This document shows, piece by piece, positions 1 to 11,245 of a DNA stretch of 64,000 nucleotides; within the stretch, counting starts at the first letter, position 1, and every line of letters begins with the position of its first letter. The stretch spans positions 20,924,501 to 20,988,500 of the forward strand of contig NC_088931.1 in the NCBI RefSeq assembly GCF_038396675.1, read 5' to 3'. The notes under the pieces were generated by a model. The model made no database searches. It was not told the DNA's origin and saw nothing but the letters and a program-made list of their open reading frames with translations. The stretch is from Hydra vulgaris. Its lineage: Eukaryota > Cnidaria > Hydrozoa > Anthoathecata > Hydridae. The position numbers were made by a program, and so were the translations under genes.

Positions 1-469
1 CAAATCTTAGTGAGTCAAAAAACATTTTTGAACTTTTTTTTATAAAAAAAACTTTTAGTATTGTAAACATCTTCTTTATCTCTTTCGGGTTTCCCTTTCT
101 TTCTTGAATAACACAATAGTAGCAGAAGACACTGAATTTACTTTTATAATATAATATACTGTATATAATCTTATTCGTCCATGTTAAAATCAAATGTTAA
201 AATGTTTTTTATACAGTAATTTGGCTTCAAATAATTTTATTTTTTGTACCCGAAACTAATTTGCATGAACTTAAAAACGAGCATAATTTTTCGTTTTGTC
301 AATTGTAGTTATTAGCTAAGCTTTATCCTCAGTCAATGCTTCTACATCTTACTACTTTCCTCTTGCTCAGTGGTATTATTTAAATTGAACAAATTATAAT
401 ATAAGATAATATATTACATAAATATATAGTACATACATTAAAAAATATCAACAGTATTTAGGGGGTAAT

Positions 470-520
470 AATAGCGGCAGAGTATGGGTTTTCCCCTTAA
501 AAAAATACTCTGCCGCTATT
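470..520. repeat. Hairpin with 16-bp perfect arms
   Basis: Bases 470-485 (AATAGCGGCAGAGTAT) are the exact reverse complement of 505-520, around a 19-base loop. The arms are GC-richer than the surroundings. This may be a miniature palindromic element or a transposon end; nothing adjacent decides it. Confidence 0.75.
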
Positions 521-1807
521 GGTTACAATGTAAAGTTCAAGTCGAACTTGACTCAAGTTCGCTTCTTGCATTCCACCCTTAATGTTACTATAACAATACT
601 AAAAGATTTTTTATTTTAAAAAAAATATTATAGTTTTAAGTTAGGTAAAACAACTCACCACTGCTGCACAGTGGGACAGAGTGTGCCAAAATACCAAAAA
701 ATCAATGTCGGCATTGCAGGGTGAAAACTTGTCATAATGGTGAAGACATATTCATTAGAGAAAATATCTAGTTAAAAAATCATTAATATTAATTTAAGCG
801 TTATTTTATGCGGTTATTTACACGTTAATTTGACATGTGTTCCAAAACGCTATTTTGCATTTTTTATTCAAATTAACTTTAAAATTTTTTTCAAATTATT
901 TAAATTAACTTTATTGACTTTCATTTTAAAATATATTATTTTAATTAACAATGTTTTTTTCGCTCAGACTTTTAAAAACAGTTTAACGTTAGTGTAATCA
1001 TTAGTTTTTATGCATCGAAAACAGACAGTTTTCTATATTTTTTTTGCTACTAACCTTTGCTATAAGTTATCAGATAAACCATCCTCCAATATCCTCCAAA
1101 CATTTGATTATGTAAATCTCATGCTAAATGTATGTAAATAGCCATGCATCATAAATATTTTGCTACTTTTTGCAATAAAAAAAGTTATAGAAAAACATCG
1201 GTTAATGGTCAGTTGATGAGAAATACTGAAAATGTAAAAAAGATGTTTTGTATACAAAGAATACCTACAAAATCTTTCATTACTATTATAATATATAAAC
1301 TCTGTAAATATAAGTCTAGAAAAGGTATTTTATGACGAATACATACATTGAAAAGTAGTATTTTTGATGTTTAGACTGTTAAAAGTTGTCTTGTCCATTA
1401 AACATATTTCGTATTTTTCACCAAAATTTAATTTTTTTAATATATTTTTTTATAATATATAATTACATGTTTATTACTTTATCAATGCATTTTATATATA
1501 AATATAGTTATTCTAATAAAAAAAACTACAAAAACAATTTTGGCACAAAAAACTTGATTTTGTCTGTTAAGTTTGGGCTGTGGGGTTTGAAGTGCATCTC
1601 TAATTAAAACCCAAAATTTATCTTTACTAGTTCAAAATTAAAGTCTAAAAGACAATATCAGGAATGTTGTTTTTATTAGGCATGTCTGGATAACGTTTTT
1701 ATAATGTGTACTCAGTATCTCATTTGAAATGCTTATTATGAAATGGTAATCCATTTTTTTAACTAAACGATATTTCTCTGCTCACCACACCATATTTCAC
1801 GATGTTT

Positions 1808-1857
1808 CACTACACGATATTTCATTTCACTACACGATATGTCTCACTACACGATAT
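1808..1857. repeat. Short tandem array, CACTACACGATAT x3
   Basis: The 13-base unit CACTACACGATAT occurs at 1808, 1828 and 1845, spaced 20 and 17 bases apart. A degenerate CACACCATAT-type copy precedes them. This is a simple minisatellite with no visible coding role. Confidence 0.75.
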
Positions 1858-2010
1858 TTCATAAAATACATTGATTAGAGATATCTTATGAAAATGTTTT
1901 ATGTTGTTCTAATCACGTGATGCCACGTCACGTCATGCCGTTATGATATTGATTCATCAAAATTTTGAATATTTTGCTTAAAAATTTCTATGAAGATTTG
2001 TACTAATGCA

Positions 2011-2715
2011 CAGTGGGCCAAAAAAATTTTTCCGTGGCCAAAAGTTCCAAAAAAGTCATACCTTCTAAACTTTTATTTTATTTTATTATTGAAACATAGG
2101 TGCTTTACTCTACTCAAAAATGTATCCGTATAATTACTAGAGATGAAGACAAGCTTGCTAAAACCATTCATAATGGCTTTAAAATTGTTAAATATTCGCA
2201 AATTTTTTTTTTTCAAAAATACTTATCCTCAAAATCTATATAACTTTTTTCAATTAAAAAAGCTTTGGACTATTTTTATTTTAAATAAACATATTAACTT
2301 AGTGCTTATAAAAAGTATATGTTTTAGTTATATATTTGTATTTAATTTATTCATAATATGTCTTAGAATTGTTGGCATTCTAAAGGCGTTTTTCTAAATT
2401 TCCTCATCGTCCTTTTTCTAAATGCCACTCGAAAATTGTTTGATTTTCTGATTTTTGCATTTACTAAACGACAGTTATTGTTCACAAAAAACCCTGCTGC
2501 GACCATGTATTCTTAATGATATATTTTTAAGTTCAAAATCGACGACTTTTTTTGCTTTTACAAAAAGACCAGTTTAAAGTTAAGATATTTGTTTAAGGAA
2601 TATAGTTTTTTGTTTTTTTTTTAATTTTATTTAACACATCGAATTTGAAGTTTATATGATATTATATGATTATATGAAGACTAATTAGTTGATAATTGCA
2701 GCGATTTGATTGCAA
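2011..2715 (+). repeat. Left long terminal inverted repeat
   Basis: About 700 bp that reappear inverted at 7609-8342 and 5439-5506. Shared landmarks are the GTATCCGTATAATTACTAGA block, the CCTCATCGTCC block and the GATAATTGCAGCGATTTGAT block. The arms differ at scattered positions, so the insertion is old enough to have diverged. Confidence 0.85.
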
Positions 2716-2836
2716 TGTTCTGAAAATAATAAAATTATTTGTATAAATTTACACTAAATTAAAGATATTTAAATTTTCTCTTGAAGTAGCATTATTAAAA
2801 CTCTTATCTTATAAATAATCAAGTTATCTAATAAAA

Positions 2837-5123
2837 ATGTTTAATAACATAACTCAACTTGAAGTATTTGAAAAAATTAAAGACATTATTTCATCACAAC
2901 TTACGTCAAGACAAATCGTAGATCAGTATGCTCAAAAACGAAATAAACGTATCCATTAATTTAAATGATGATTTAACTCGTTTTGAAAAAGCTCTTGTCG
3001 AATTTGTATGCAAATGCCAAAACTTAGCAAAAAATATTTTCGAAATAAGAGCAAATTTTTAAGTGGCGAGTCATTTTGACTAAATAATAAAATTTTGCCT
3101 TTAATTATTAAGCAACATAGCGAACAATCATCACAAACCGTCAATTTAAATGTTTCTTGTTTAAATGAACAGCCATCTGGGAGACTATATCAGAAATATG
3201 CATTCATATTGTTTGTAAAATACGCATCCATATTGTTAGTAATCACGACCATGATAAAATCTTACAAGCAGCAGAAATGGGGTTAAAAAAGAAAAAGCGA
3301 TATAGTTTGCTGTACGTATTAAAATTATGTTTATCAAATACAGATTTGGCAAATGAAATAAAATGTTTTATTCAGGACAAAAACAAGCAAATTGTACCAA
3401 ATACGCCACTAGAGGGATTGCATTAATGACAGCTATGAATTTATCGAAGACGCAATATCAAGTTATGCGAAATAACTCAATTAAGTGTAATACAAATATA
3501 TATCCTACATATAAGAACATTTGCGACGAAAAAAAAAAGTGTTTTCCTGATGGTATTTATATGGCTGAAAATGGAATGAGAGGCGAAGTTCCACTTAAAG
3601 AATTGTTACACCATACAGTTGATCGAATGCTGCAACTAACTACTGTTAAAAAAAATATTTCAACTTGGTTCCCTTGAATCCTGTATAGGAATGACTTTGT
3701 ATTGCAAATGGGGCTTCGACGGTGTAAGCAGCCAAAAGCAGTATAAACAAAGATTTTCCGTCCAAAAAAACAACAATGATGAATGTAATAATTTAATGTC
3801 AGATCAAAATTTGTTTTCTACTTGCCTAGTGCCACTTAAATTATTGTATGGTGTTATGACAATTTGGGAAAATCAAGTGCCTTCTTCAGCGCAATTCTGC
3901 CGCCCACTAAGAATTCAGTATATTGCTGAAAACCCTTTAGTTTTAAGAGAAGAAAAAAAAATACTTTGACAAGCAAATCAATTTGCTTGAGGAGAGTACA
4001 ATGATTATTGATGTAGAAATAATGGAACCAGAAGCTGAAAAGAAGCTTGTAATTGAAATAAGCTTCGATCTTAAGCTTACAATGATTGATGAAAAAGCAG
4101 TTAATGCAATTGGTGACAGCAAATTGGCTCAAGTTTGTAATATTTGCAAATGTACTCCAAGATCAATGAACAACTTAGATGAAGCTCTGATCCGTTCAAC
4201 GGATTCGCAAAGCTTAAAGCTTAGGTTATCATCATTACATGCATGGATTCGATGCTTCGAGTGAATTCTACATATAAGTTATAGACTTGATATTAAAGAG
4301 TGGCAAATACGTGGACCTGAAAATATAAAATTAGCAGCTGTAAAAAAAAAGTTTGTTTAGCGTGAGTTTGCAAAAATTGCCCTTATTGTTGACATGCCTC
4401 TTCAAGGTGGATCTGGGACAACAAATGATGGCAATACTGCTCGTCGTGCTTTTCGTCAGCATGCGGAGTTTTCGCGAATAACAGGAGTCAAGAAAGATTT
4501 AATCTACAGGTTATACATTATACTATCAGTCATTAATTTGATTAAAAAAATTAACATAGCCAAATATAAAACATATTGTTTGGAAACAGCAAATATATTT
4601 GTTCGAGAGTATTCATGGTTTTACATGCCAGCCTCAGTACACAAACTACTCATTCATAATAGTCTGACAATATCTAGATTTATGCTACCAATTGGAATGT
4701 TCTCTGAAGAAGAAATTGAAGCTCAGAATAAAGATAATAAAAATATTCGCTTACAACACACTCATAAATTTGATCGAAAAGCTACAATGACGAACCAATT
4801 CAATTATTTAATGCTTTCGAGTGACCCAATTCTTTCATCTCTAAACTATGCAAAATTAAAATGTAAACATAAAAATTTAAACCTTGAAGGAGACGCAGTT
4901 GATCATCTTTTTCAAGTAACTGAAAAGGAAAATACAAATGATGCTAATGATGATATATATGCGGATGAAGAATGTAATGAGTTGCATAGAAATAAGGAAC
5001 TAAACCAATAATGTAAATGAAATAAGAAATTTAAATGAGCACAATGACATCATCAGATCATCTGAAAATGAAAACACCGATCTGCCATTTTATTACTATG
5101 CTGACTTTGAATATATTGACTAA
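2837..5123 (+). pseudogene. Decayed RAG1-like DDE transposase
   Basis: A chain of open frames separated by stops and frameshifts. The first ATG is at 2837 and the last codon (IDYID*) ends at 5123. Visible in order: WGFDGVSSQKQYKQRF (about 3709-3760, candidate first Asp), then CLVPLKLL and FCRPLRIQY. A TMIDEKAV stretch (candidate second Asp) is followed by VCNICKCTP, a CxxC pair. Then come LHAWIRCFE, GSGTTNDGNTARRAF (4408-4460), MPASVHKLLIH and GMFSEEEIEAQNKDNK (candidate Glu). Asp, Asp plus CxxC, a GN.AR block and a final SE...NK..R block is the order I know from RAG1 and Transib cores. It cannot be functional as it stands. Superfamily placement is inference. Confidence 0.75.
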
Positions 5124-6330
5124 AATTTTATTTATATTATTTTTACCTTTTGATTTGAACGAAATTATTATGTGCACTTATTTGTAAAATAGGAATAAAC
5201 TTTTAACCTTGAGCTATAAAAAATTCTCAGTTTTAAATATTTATTTAATATTAGCAATATAAAATGTAATAAGTGTAGTTCACTAAAAGTCTATATGCAG
5301 GATGTTAGTGACAACTAGTTTAACTGTTTTTTAACATTTATAGTATATGCAAGTGTCTAACTTCAATTTCCTTATAGTGTCTACGTTAATTTTTTATGCA
5401 TAATATTTTTTTAAGTTTTTAACGTTACAATTTTTTAATCAAATCGCTGCAATTATCAACTAATTAGTCTTCATATAATCATATAATATCATATAAACTT
5501 CAAATTTCCAAACAAATAAATTTTTTCACGTCACAATGCATTGTAAAGTAAGAATTAAATTAGTCTAAAATCTTGAATTTTCAAAATTAATTTTAAATTT
5601 AAATTATAGCTAGTCGCAGCTGATTTTATTTAATAGTGTTAAACAACCTTTATACTTTCTAAATATCATTAATTCCAATTTCAAGAGAGCGGCATTTGGT
5701 TGGAATCGAATACTTAAATATTTGATTTTTATGTAGAGGAGAGGAGGGCAAGTTGATACGGGAGCAAATTGATACAAAGCTAATAAAACAGCTAATACAC
5801 TAATTGTGTGAATAAGATTTGGTACGGGAAATAGCTTTTTAGTTTCCTAATGTCCGATGTAAAAAGATTTCCGCTCATTTCAAAATTGATCAAGCTGGGA
5901 AGCATTTTGTAAATCGAGCAACTTTCGAAAAAAACTGATAACGTGTTTCGTAAGAGGTTTTACAAAAAAGGTAAGTACATTTAGCTCATCAACCCTTCCA
6001 TAAGTTTAAGAAAACATTGCTAAATGATTTTGTATATGTCATTTGTTTGTTCGTTGCTTCTGTTAAGATTTAACTCGAATTTAATGCAACGCGGTCTAAA
6101 GGGGTAAGTTGATACAAACCACTTGGGGTAAATTGATACACTGTATCATCTTACCCCTTTGGTAAAGCATTTGAATATGGCCGAAAATAATTTTGTTTAT
6201 GTTATTATATAAACTATGTTATGTTATTATATAAACTAATGTTTTTTTTTTCTCGCAGAGATAGTAAATAGGTAAGTAGGCCTAAAAGCAAAGTCTCAGA
6301 ACTGTCGCCTTGACCGATGGCATATATAAA

Positions 6331-6866
6331 ATGACATTACTTCGTTTCTGCAAAAAAGCCAAGGAAGGAGTTTCCACATCTGGTTATTCCAAACACAAGC
6401 TATAAATTACTGTTGCAGAGGAGCAAGAATTAGTTAATTATCTGCTAGACGCAGCGAAAATGTTTTTTGGTCTTTCGCCAAAAGAAACAAGAAAGCTTGC
6501 ATATCAGTATGCTAAGAGTCTACAAAAATAATTCCTTTTTCCTGGCATGCCATTCAATCTGCAGGAGTAGACTGGTTTAAAGGGCTCATGGAAAGACATA
6601 AAAATGTCCTGTCTGTCAGAACGCCCGAGGCCACTTCTTTAAGTAGAATGACAAGTTTTAACAGGACAAACGTTGATTTGTTTTACAACAATTTAGAGAG
6701 CCTGTACACTCGTTTCCATTTCGAACCACACAACATTTAGAATGTGGATGAGACTGGACTAACCACAGTTCAGAAACCATCAAAAATAGTAGCTCCAAAA
6801 GGCGTCAAACAAGTGGGAGCTGTAACAAGTGCAGAGAGGGGTAAATTAGTAACCTTGATAATGTAA
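6331..6866 (+). pseudogene. Pogo/Tigger-type transposase, N-terminal half (broken)
   Basis: Several frames together give CENP-B-like helix-turn-helix and early DDE_1 signatures: EEQELVNYLLDAAKMFFGLS (around 6418-6476), DWFKGLMERHKNVLSVRTPE (around 6570-6630), FYNNLESLY, and [21 protein letters not shown] (around 6740-6806). The first catalytic Asp is in NVDETG. At least three stops or frameshifts interrupt it. The segment holding the remaining catalytic residues is absent before the PHD-like end begins. Confidence 0.8.
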
Positions 6867-6924
6867 TGTCCTTATTGACCTGGCAGAACAAAAGAAAAAG
6901 AAAAAAGGAGAACCAAAGTTTAAA

Positions 6925-7140
6925 TTGGTTGCAGATATATTAAAAAATAAAACTGTAAGGACTTCATTTTCGAATTCAAATGAAAACATTGATGATACTT
7001 TCTGTCTTGTGTGTGGCGAACCCTATTCAAATAGTAGATCAAAGGAAACTTGGGTTCAGTGTGTAGACTGTAAATTGTGGGCCCATGAAGAATGTAAGTA
7101 TGATACTCCTGCTTTTATTTGTGAAAATTGTTTAGAGTGA
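6925..7140 (+). pseudogene. C-terminal PHD-like finger of the pogo transposase
   Basis: A 71-residue open frame with Cys-x2-Cys (FCLVCGEP), then WVQCVDCKLWAHEEC, then FICENC. This C4-H-C3 spacing and the central Trp are typical of the PHD-like finger at the C-terminus of many animal pogo transposases. It is in line with the N-terminal fragment but separated from it by an internal deletion. It stands alone only because of decay and is not a host gene. Confidence 0.8.
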
Positions 7141-7163
7141 TTAAAAAAAATACATCTTTTTTT

Positions 7164-7276
7164 AGTTTGTTTACTTAATCTTTTGTATTTGTTTACTTAA
7201 TCTTTTGTGTTTGTTTACCTGTTTACCTAATCTTTTGTGTTTGTTTACCTAATCTTTTGTATTTGATTACTTAATC
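7164..7276. repeat. ~22-bp tandem repeat in the pogo 3' region
   Basis: About five imperfect units of the form TTTGTTTACYTAATCTTTTG lie directly downstream of the PHD-like frame and inside the pogo right end. Confidence 0.8.
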
Positions 7277-7608
7277 AGTTTTTTAAAGCTTCATTTTAAA
7301 ATCTTATTAAATGTATCAACTTGCCCCAGCATGGGGCTGGTTGATACACAAATCTTTACCTTAATTTTTGTGCTGTATTTATTTTAATTATATTCTAATC
7401 AATAAAATTGTGGTACTAAAATATGCAGGATACTTAGTGTAACATATACAAGTTATTATTTCCACTCTAAATATAATATTTAGCTTTTAATGTCAGAAAA
7501 TGTAAAAAGTGTATCAACATGCCGCCCTCTCCCCTATTTATAGTGAGATAAATTTCTTTTTTTTTTTCCTTTTTTGAAAAAAAAAGTTTTTTTAAACAAT
7601 AACGGTTT

Positions 7609-8342
7609 GATGTGTTAAATAAAGTTAAAAAAAACAAACAAACTATATTCCTTAAACAAATATCTTAACTTCAAACTGGTCTTTTTATAAAATCAAAAAA
7701 AGTCGTCGATTTTGAACTTAAAAATATATCATTAAGAATACATGGTCGTAGCTGGGTTTTTTTTTTTTAACAACAACTGCCGTATAGTAAATGCAAAAAT
7801 CAGAAAATCAAACAATCTTCGAGTGGCATTTAGAAAAAGGACGATGAGGAAATTTAGAAAAACGCTTTTAAAATGCCAACAATTCTAAGACATATTATGA
7901 ATAAATTAAATACAAATATATAACTAAAACATATACTTTTTATTAGCACTAAGTTAATAAGTTTATTTAAAATAAAAATAGTCCAAAGCTTTTTTAATTG
8001 AAAAAAGTTGAATAGATTTTGAGGATAAGTATTTTTGAAAAAAAAAAATTTGCCAAAATTTTACAATTTTAAGCCATTATGAATGGTTTTAGCAAGCTTC
8101 CCAGTGGGCACAGGACCTAAATAAGACGTCTTTTGAACGTTCAAAAGACGTCCAAAACGTTCAATAGACGTTTAAAAGACGTCTTTTTTACGTCCTGTGT
8201 CCACCGGGTTGTCTTCATGTCTAGTAATTATACGGATACATTTTTGAGTAGAGTAAAGCACCTATGTTTCAATAAAATAAAAGTTTAGAAGATATAACTT
8301 TTTTGGGACTTTTGGCAACGGAAAACATATTCTGGCCCACTA
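7609..8342 (-). repeat. Right long terminal inverted repeat, outer part
   Basis: Inverted match to 2011-2645. The remaining inner part of this arm is at 5439-5506. Joining 5506 to 7609 restores continuity with the left arm, which shows that 5507-7608 is an insertion. The arm is also cut at 8100-8208 by a small palindromic element. Confidence 0.85.
8100..8208. mobile_element. 109-bp palindromic MITE
   Basis: Begins CCCAGTGGGCACAGGAC and ends GTCCTGTGTCCACCGGG, with internal inverted copies of GACGTCTTTT and GAACGTTC, so nearly the whole element folds on itself. Comparison with the intact left arm of the host transposon gives the exact ends. TT is present on both sides (8098-8099, 8209-8210). 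It has no coding capacity. The family was not recognised. Confidence 0.85.
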
Positions 8343-8346
8343 TGCA

Positions 8347-8740
8347 CTGTCTATCCAATTAAGTAAAAAAAACTTTATTATGCAAAGTATTGTGATTAAT
8401 ATATTTACTATTTTGTTAAAAATTATTCTATCAATTTAATTACCCTTGTATAACTCCTGTATAATTATATAACAAAAATTTTTTAAATCATATGATTATT
8501 CTAGAACTCTACTTGTAAAAAAATTCAAATACCAAAAAATATCAAAACAAAGTTGTGAGACAAAAATTTGATTTAGTTTCCGTCAGAAATTAAAAGTTTA
8601 AATCTTTAAGAAAATAGTAAATTCAAAGTGTACAGAGTAATGGTTGCCGAATATCTCTAGTTCAATCTTTAAATGATCTATGATATGACCTACAACACGG
8701 AGAAAATTCTTTTTACTTTACATTATTCATGTTAGTACAT
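8347..8740. other. Intergenic, nothing recognised
   Basis: AT-rich sequence between two mobile elements. No motif, repeat or frame worth reporting. Confidence 0.5.
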
Positions 8741-9424
8741 AATCGGGATGGCCAAATAGCGGCTCGCGAGCCGCATGAGGCTTTTTTCAAAAGTTTTTTT
8801 TTGATTTGCTGATAATAAAAACTTGAACTATACATAGCCGGAAGACATATTATTTGAAAAATGAATATAGCGAAAGGTGACAATAAAGCACTTCACAATA
8901 AAAGTAAGAAAAGAAAAATTGAAGATGAGAAAAAATCATTTCATGGTGATTGGACAGAAAAATACGCATTAATTGAAAAAGAAAATAAACCTATGTGTTT
9001 AATTTGCAACTAGCTCATAATAAGACATGCAATGTTAAACGTCACTATGAAACAAAACATGTGTTTTTCTGAAGAATACCCAATAAATTCATGTCATAGA
9101 AAAAATAAAATCGAGTTGCTTAAAATAATATTTAAAAATCAACAAATGAATAATTCATCTTCCAGCAAAGAATCAAATATTAAAACAGAAGCAAGTTTTA
9201 TTATAACTTGGAACATTGCAAAAAGTAAACATCCTTACACTGATGGAGAGATTGTAAAACAAAATCTTGTTGATGTGATATCAGCTTTAGATCCTAATAA
9301 TAGTAAAATTCAAAGGTTAACTTCAAATATTTCTGTTTGTTTGCATACAACTGAAAGAAAAATATCTGAGATTAGTGTCAAAGTGGTCACTGTTATTACT
9401 ATATCTTATATCAGACTATTATGA
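8741..9424 (+). pseudogene. hAT transposon fragment (ZBED/GTF2IRD2-like transposase N-terminus)
   Basis: A hAT-like end occurs at about 8745-8790 with GGCCAAATAGCGGCTCGCGA, containing a perfect 16-base GC palindrome at 8759-8774. A coding remnant starts at ATG 8861 (MNIAKGDNKALHNKSKKRK...). It runs through a BED-like stretch (ALIEKENKPMCLICN) to a stop at 9013. It then continues in a 130-residue frame with SFIITWNIAKSKHPYTDGE and RHT-like ERKISEI. That block is characteristic of ZBED/SCAND3/GTF2IRD2-type hAT transposases. The DDE core and C-terminus are missing. It is a 3'-truncated relic. Confidence 0.75.
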
Positions 9425-9713
9425 AATTATGATTTTATTTAAGATTAAAAAAACTTTTATGCATGCCTTTTGCTTTTCAAATGCTTTCAAATTATTGATG
9501 TAAAAAAAATTCTCAATTTGCTCCAAACAATAATGATGAATCAAATTAAATTTATCTCTCTTTCCAAATTTTGTTTTAAATCAGCTGTATAAGAATTAAA
9601 ACTAAAATTAAATATTTAAATTAAACGTCTCAATATTTTTATTTTGAAAACTATAAAAAATCGTAGCTAAAATGTTTTAGAAATTTCCGCAATAAAATAA
9701 CGCAAAACTGTTA

Positions 9714-10114
9714 AGGAGAAGTGGGACAGCGACTTTTTTCTTTGTCCCGCTTTACCAATGTAGGGAAGACGAAATAAAACTAAAGTTACAGCCACACAGT
9801 TAAAGCTAAAATATAAACTTGATTATTAAATGTTAGATGATAAGTGCATTTCCCAATAAAATATAAAAAAGGTGCAACAACAGTCGAAAATAAATACATG
9901 CATGAGTTAGTAGGCTGTCAGCAAAAGTACTTTTTGGGGGTACTTTCAAAAAAAAGGGGTTTTCACCACATGTAGGGAGGGGAAATGATGTCTAATAAAA
10001 ATAGCACATGAAATCTATACATTTACATTAAATAACAGTAATTAGGCGCTGCTGCGAAATAAAATTATAGGGGTGTCCCACTTCTCCCGCGTCCCACTTC
10101 TCCCCACTCTCCCC
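9714..10114. mobile_element. ~400-bp pogo-like MITE
   Basis: The left end reads AGGAGAAGTGGGACAGCG and the right end is inverted, GTCCCACTTCTCCCC. A second GTCCCACTTCTCCC copy lies just inside the right end. TA abuts both ends (9712-9713, 10115-10116). The right terminal repeat is longer than the left, so the left end may be eroded. Confidence 0.55.
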
Positions 10115-10127
10115 TACATGTATCACA

Positions 10128-10407
10128 CTTATTGCTTTTCATGAACATGAAAGGTCAAATTGTATTGGTTATGAATAGCTGTCTTTTTTTCTTACTGATA
10201 CAGTCTCTTTTTTTTAGTTCTATTCTTCTCTTTTTCTTGCAACCTTGCGACAACATCACGAGTTGTGAAAATTTTGCGCTGAAATTTTTGGCCAGAAGGC
10301 TTTGATACATTGTATACTTACTCCCCTTCTTTAACAAGCTGTATGGCAGTCATTAATTTGCTATTGTATGTACCAATTGTCTTGCGTTGATATTTTGTTT
10401 CAGGCAT
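10128..10407 (-). pseudogene. Pogo-type transposase N-terminal fragment
   Basis: Read on the minus strand from ATG 10407: MPETKYQRKTIGTYNSKLM..AIQLVKEGE then stop. This matches the psq-type helix-turn-helix start of pogo transposases in style (basic start, AIQLV.EGE). What follows is a Lys-rich frame (FTTRDVVARLQEKEK) that does not continue the helix-turn-helix. It looks like an internally deleted copy. Confidence 0.5.
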
Positions 10408-10409
10408 GA

Positions 10410-10990
10410 TAGTTTATTTCAGTTGTATTATTTTATCTAAAATATTATAAAATTAACTTAAATTATATAAAACTGGAAATACAAAAATAAAATATAAAAT
10501 ATTTAGATAGTTCAATTTTTTTTTCAGGGAAAACAAATTTGAACTATGATCTTAATAAAGATAGTTCAGTAACATTAAATAAAACTATTATATGTAACTG
10601 AAAATTGTATAATACTATATTTAAAAGCAAAAGTGAGCATAAGTATATAAATAAATGTCACGTAGCTTATGATTTTGTTAGAAAATTCTATAATGTTAAT
10701 AGGATTCTAAATATTTTATATATATCCATTTTACTCCACTATCATTTTACCTGTATATCCATTTTACCCCATTTTAGAGTTTTGTTTATTTGTCAATATG
10801 GGTTCGAGAGCATAAATTAATTAATTAAATTTTACATGTAGTTACATCATGGTCCAACTAATAAATTTACATCATTATTCTAAGATAAGTAATATTATTG
10901 AAGTCTTCAGACAAAAGTTTTGAAACGTAAGGTTTTTAATACTTTTTTCAAAATAAAATGTTTTACATTTTAACTATTCATGTAAATCAA
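10410..10990. other. Intergenic, nothing recognised
   Basis: AT-rich. The 71-residue frame at 10605-10820 has no recognisable motif and is not called. Confidence 0.5.
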
Positions 10991-11245
10991 ATTTTTTTTT
11001 TTTTTTAAAGTTTACATTTGTTGTCGTAGTAAATAAATTACTTTCACAAACACAAACAAGGTTTCTGAAAGAAGATCGTACTGATCTTACTATCAAAACC
11101 TTTTACAAACATGTGTATATAAACTACATCAAAACATACTCAACAAAATAAAGCGTAATTAACAATAAAAGTTATAAAGAAAATATAAAATTACAATTTA
11201 AAAAACCTGATTACATCATCCATTAAGATAATTAAATTTTTTAGT

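Larger units (their letters stand above)
1..2006. other. Gene-free AT-rich stretch
   Basis: I see no supportable gene here. The short open frames have no family motifs and AT-driven composition. Two small structures are listed separately: a hairpin at 470-520 and a short tandem array at 1808-1857. A perfect ATCACGTGAT palindrome lies at 1912-1921. Confidence 0.6.
5736..7534 (+). mobile_element. Pogo-type DNA transposon, internally deleted
   Basis: The left end begins GAGGAGAGGAGGGCAAGTTGATAC-like. The right end is its inverted counterpart, reading GTATCAACATGCCGCCCTCT before CCCC. TA flanks both ends (5734-5735, 7535-7536), as expected for Tc1/mariner/pogo. TTGATAC motifs recur just inside both ends. 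The interior holds the N-terminal part and the PHD-finger end of a pogo transposase, with most of the catalytic domain missing. Confidence 0.85.
5507..7608. other. Insertion interrupting the right arm; outer layer unexplained
   Basis: The host transposon arm stops at 5506 and resumes at 7609. The pogo element (5736-7534, TA duplications) accounts for most of this. About 229 bp to its left and 74 bp to its right belong to neither element. They are probably the two halves of an earlier insertion that the pogo later hit. I found no clear terminal repeats at 5507 or 7608. Confidence 0.6.
2011..8342. mobile_element. RAG1/Transib-like DNA transposon, long inverted repeats, disrupted
   Basis: The left end starts CAGTGGGCCA and the right end reads, on the other strand, TAGTGGGCCA. 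TGCA flanks both ends (2007-2010, 8343-8346), which is a plausible 4-bp target duplication. The left inverted repeat runs about 2011-2715. Its partner is split in two, 5439-5506 and 7609-8342, because a ~2.1-kb segment (5507-7608) was inserted. A 109-bp palindromic element is also inserted at 8100. The interior (2837-5123) carries a decayed transposase. The motif order suggests a RAG1/Transib or CMC (Chapaev-like) relative. Long arms and a TGCA duplication do not fit a classical Transib, so the superfamily is left open. Confidence 0.8.

Noticed and set aside
2007..2020. TGCACAGTG as a true recombination-signal heptamer
   Set aside because: Only one end reads CACAGTG (the other reads CATAGTG), and the better duplication, TGCA, puts the boundary inside it.
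1144..2397. Three short plus-strand frames
   Set aside because: Lys/Asn/Phe/Ile-rich as expected from composition; the third lies inside a transposon arm.
10605..10820. 71-residue open frame
   Set aside because: AT-rich, no motif, no splice context.
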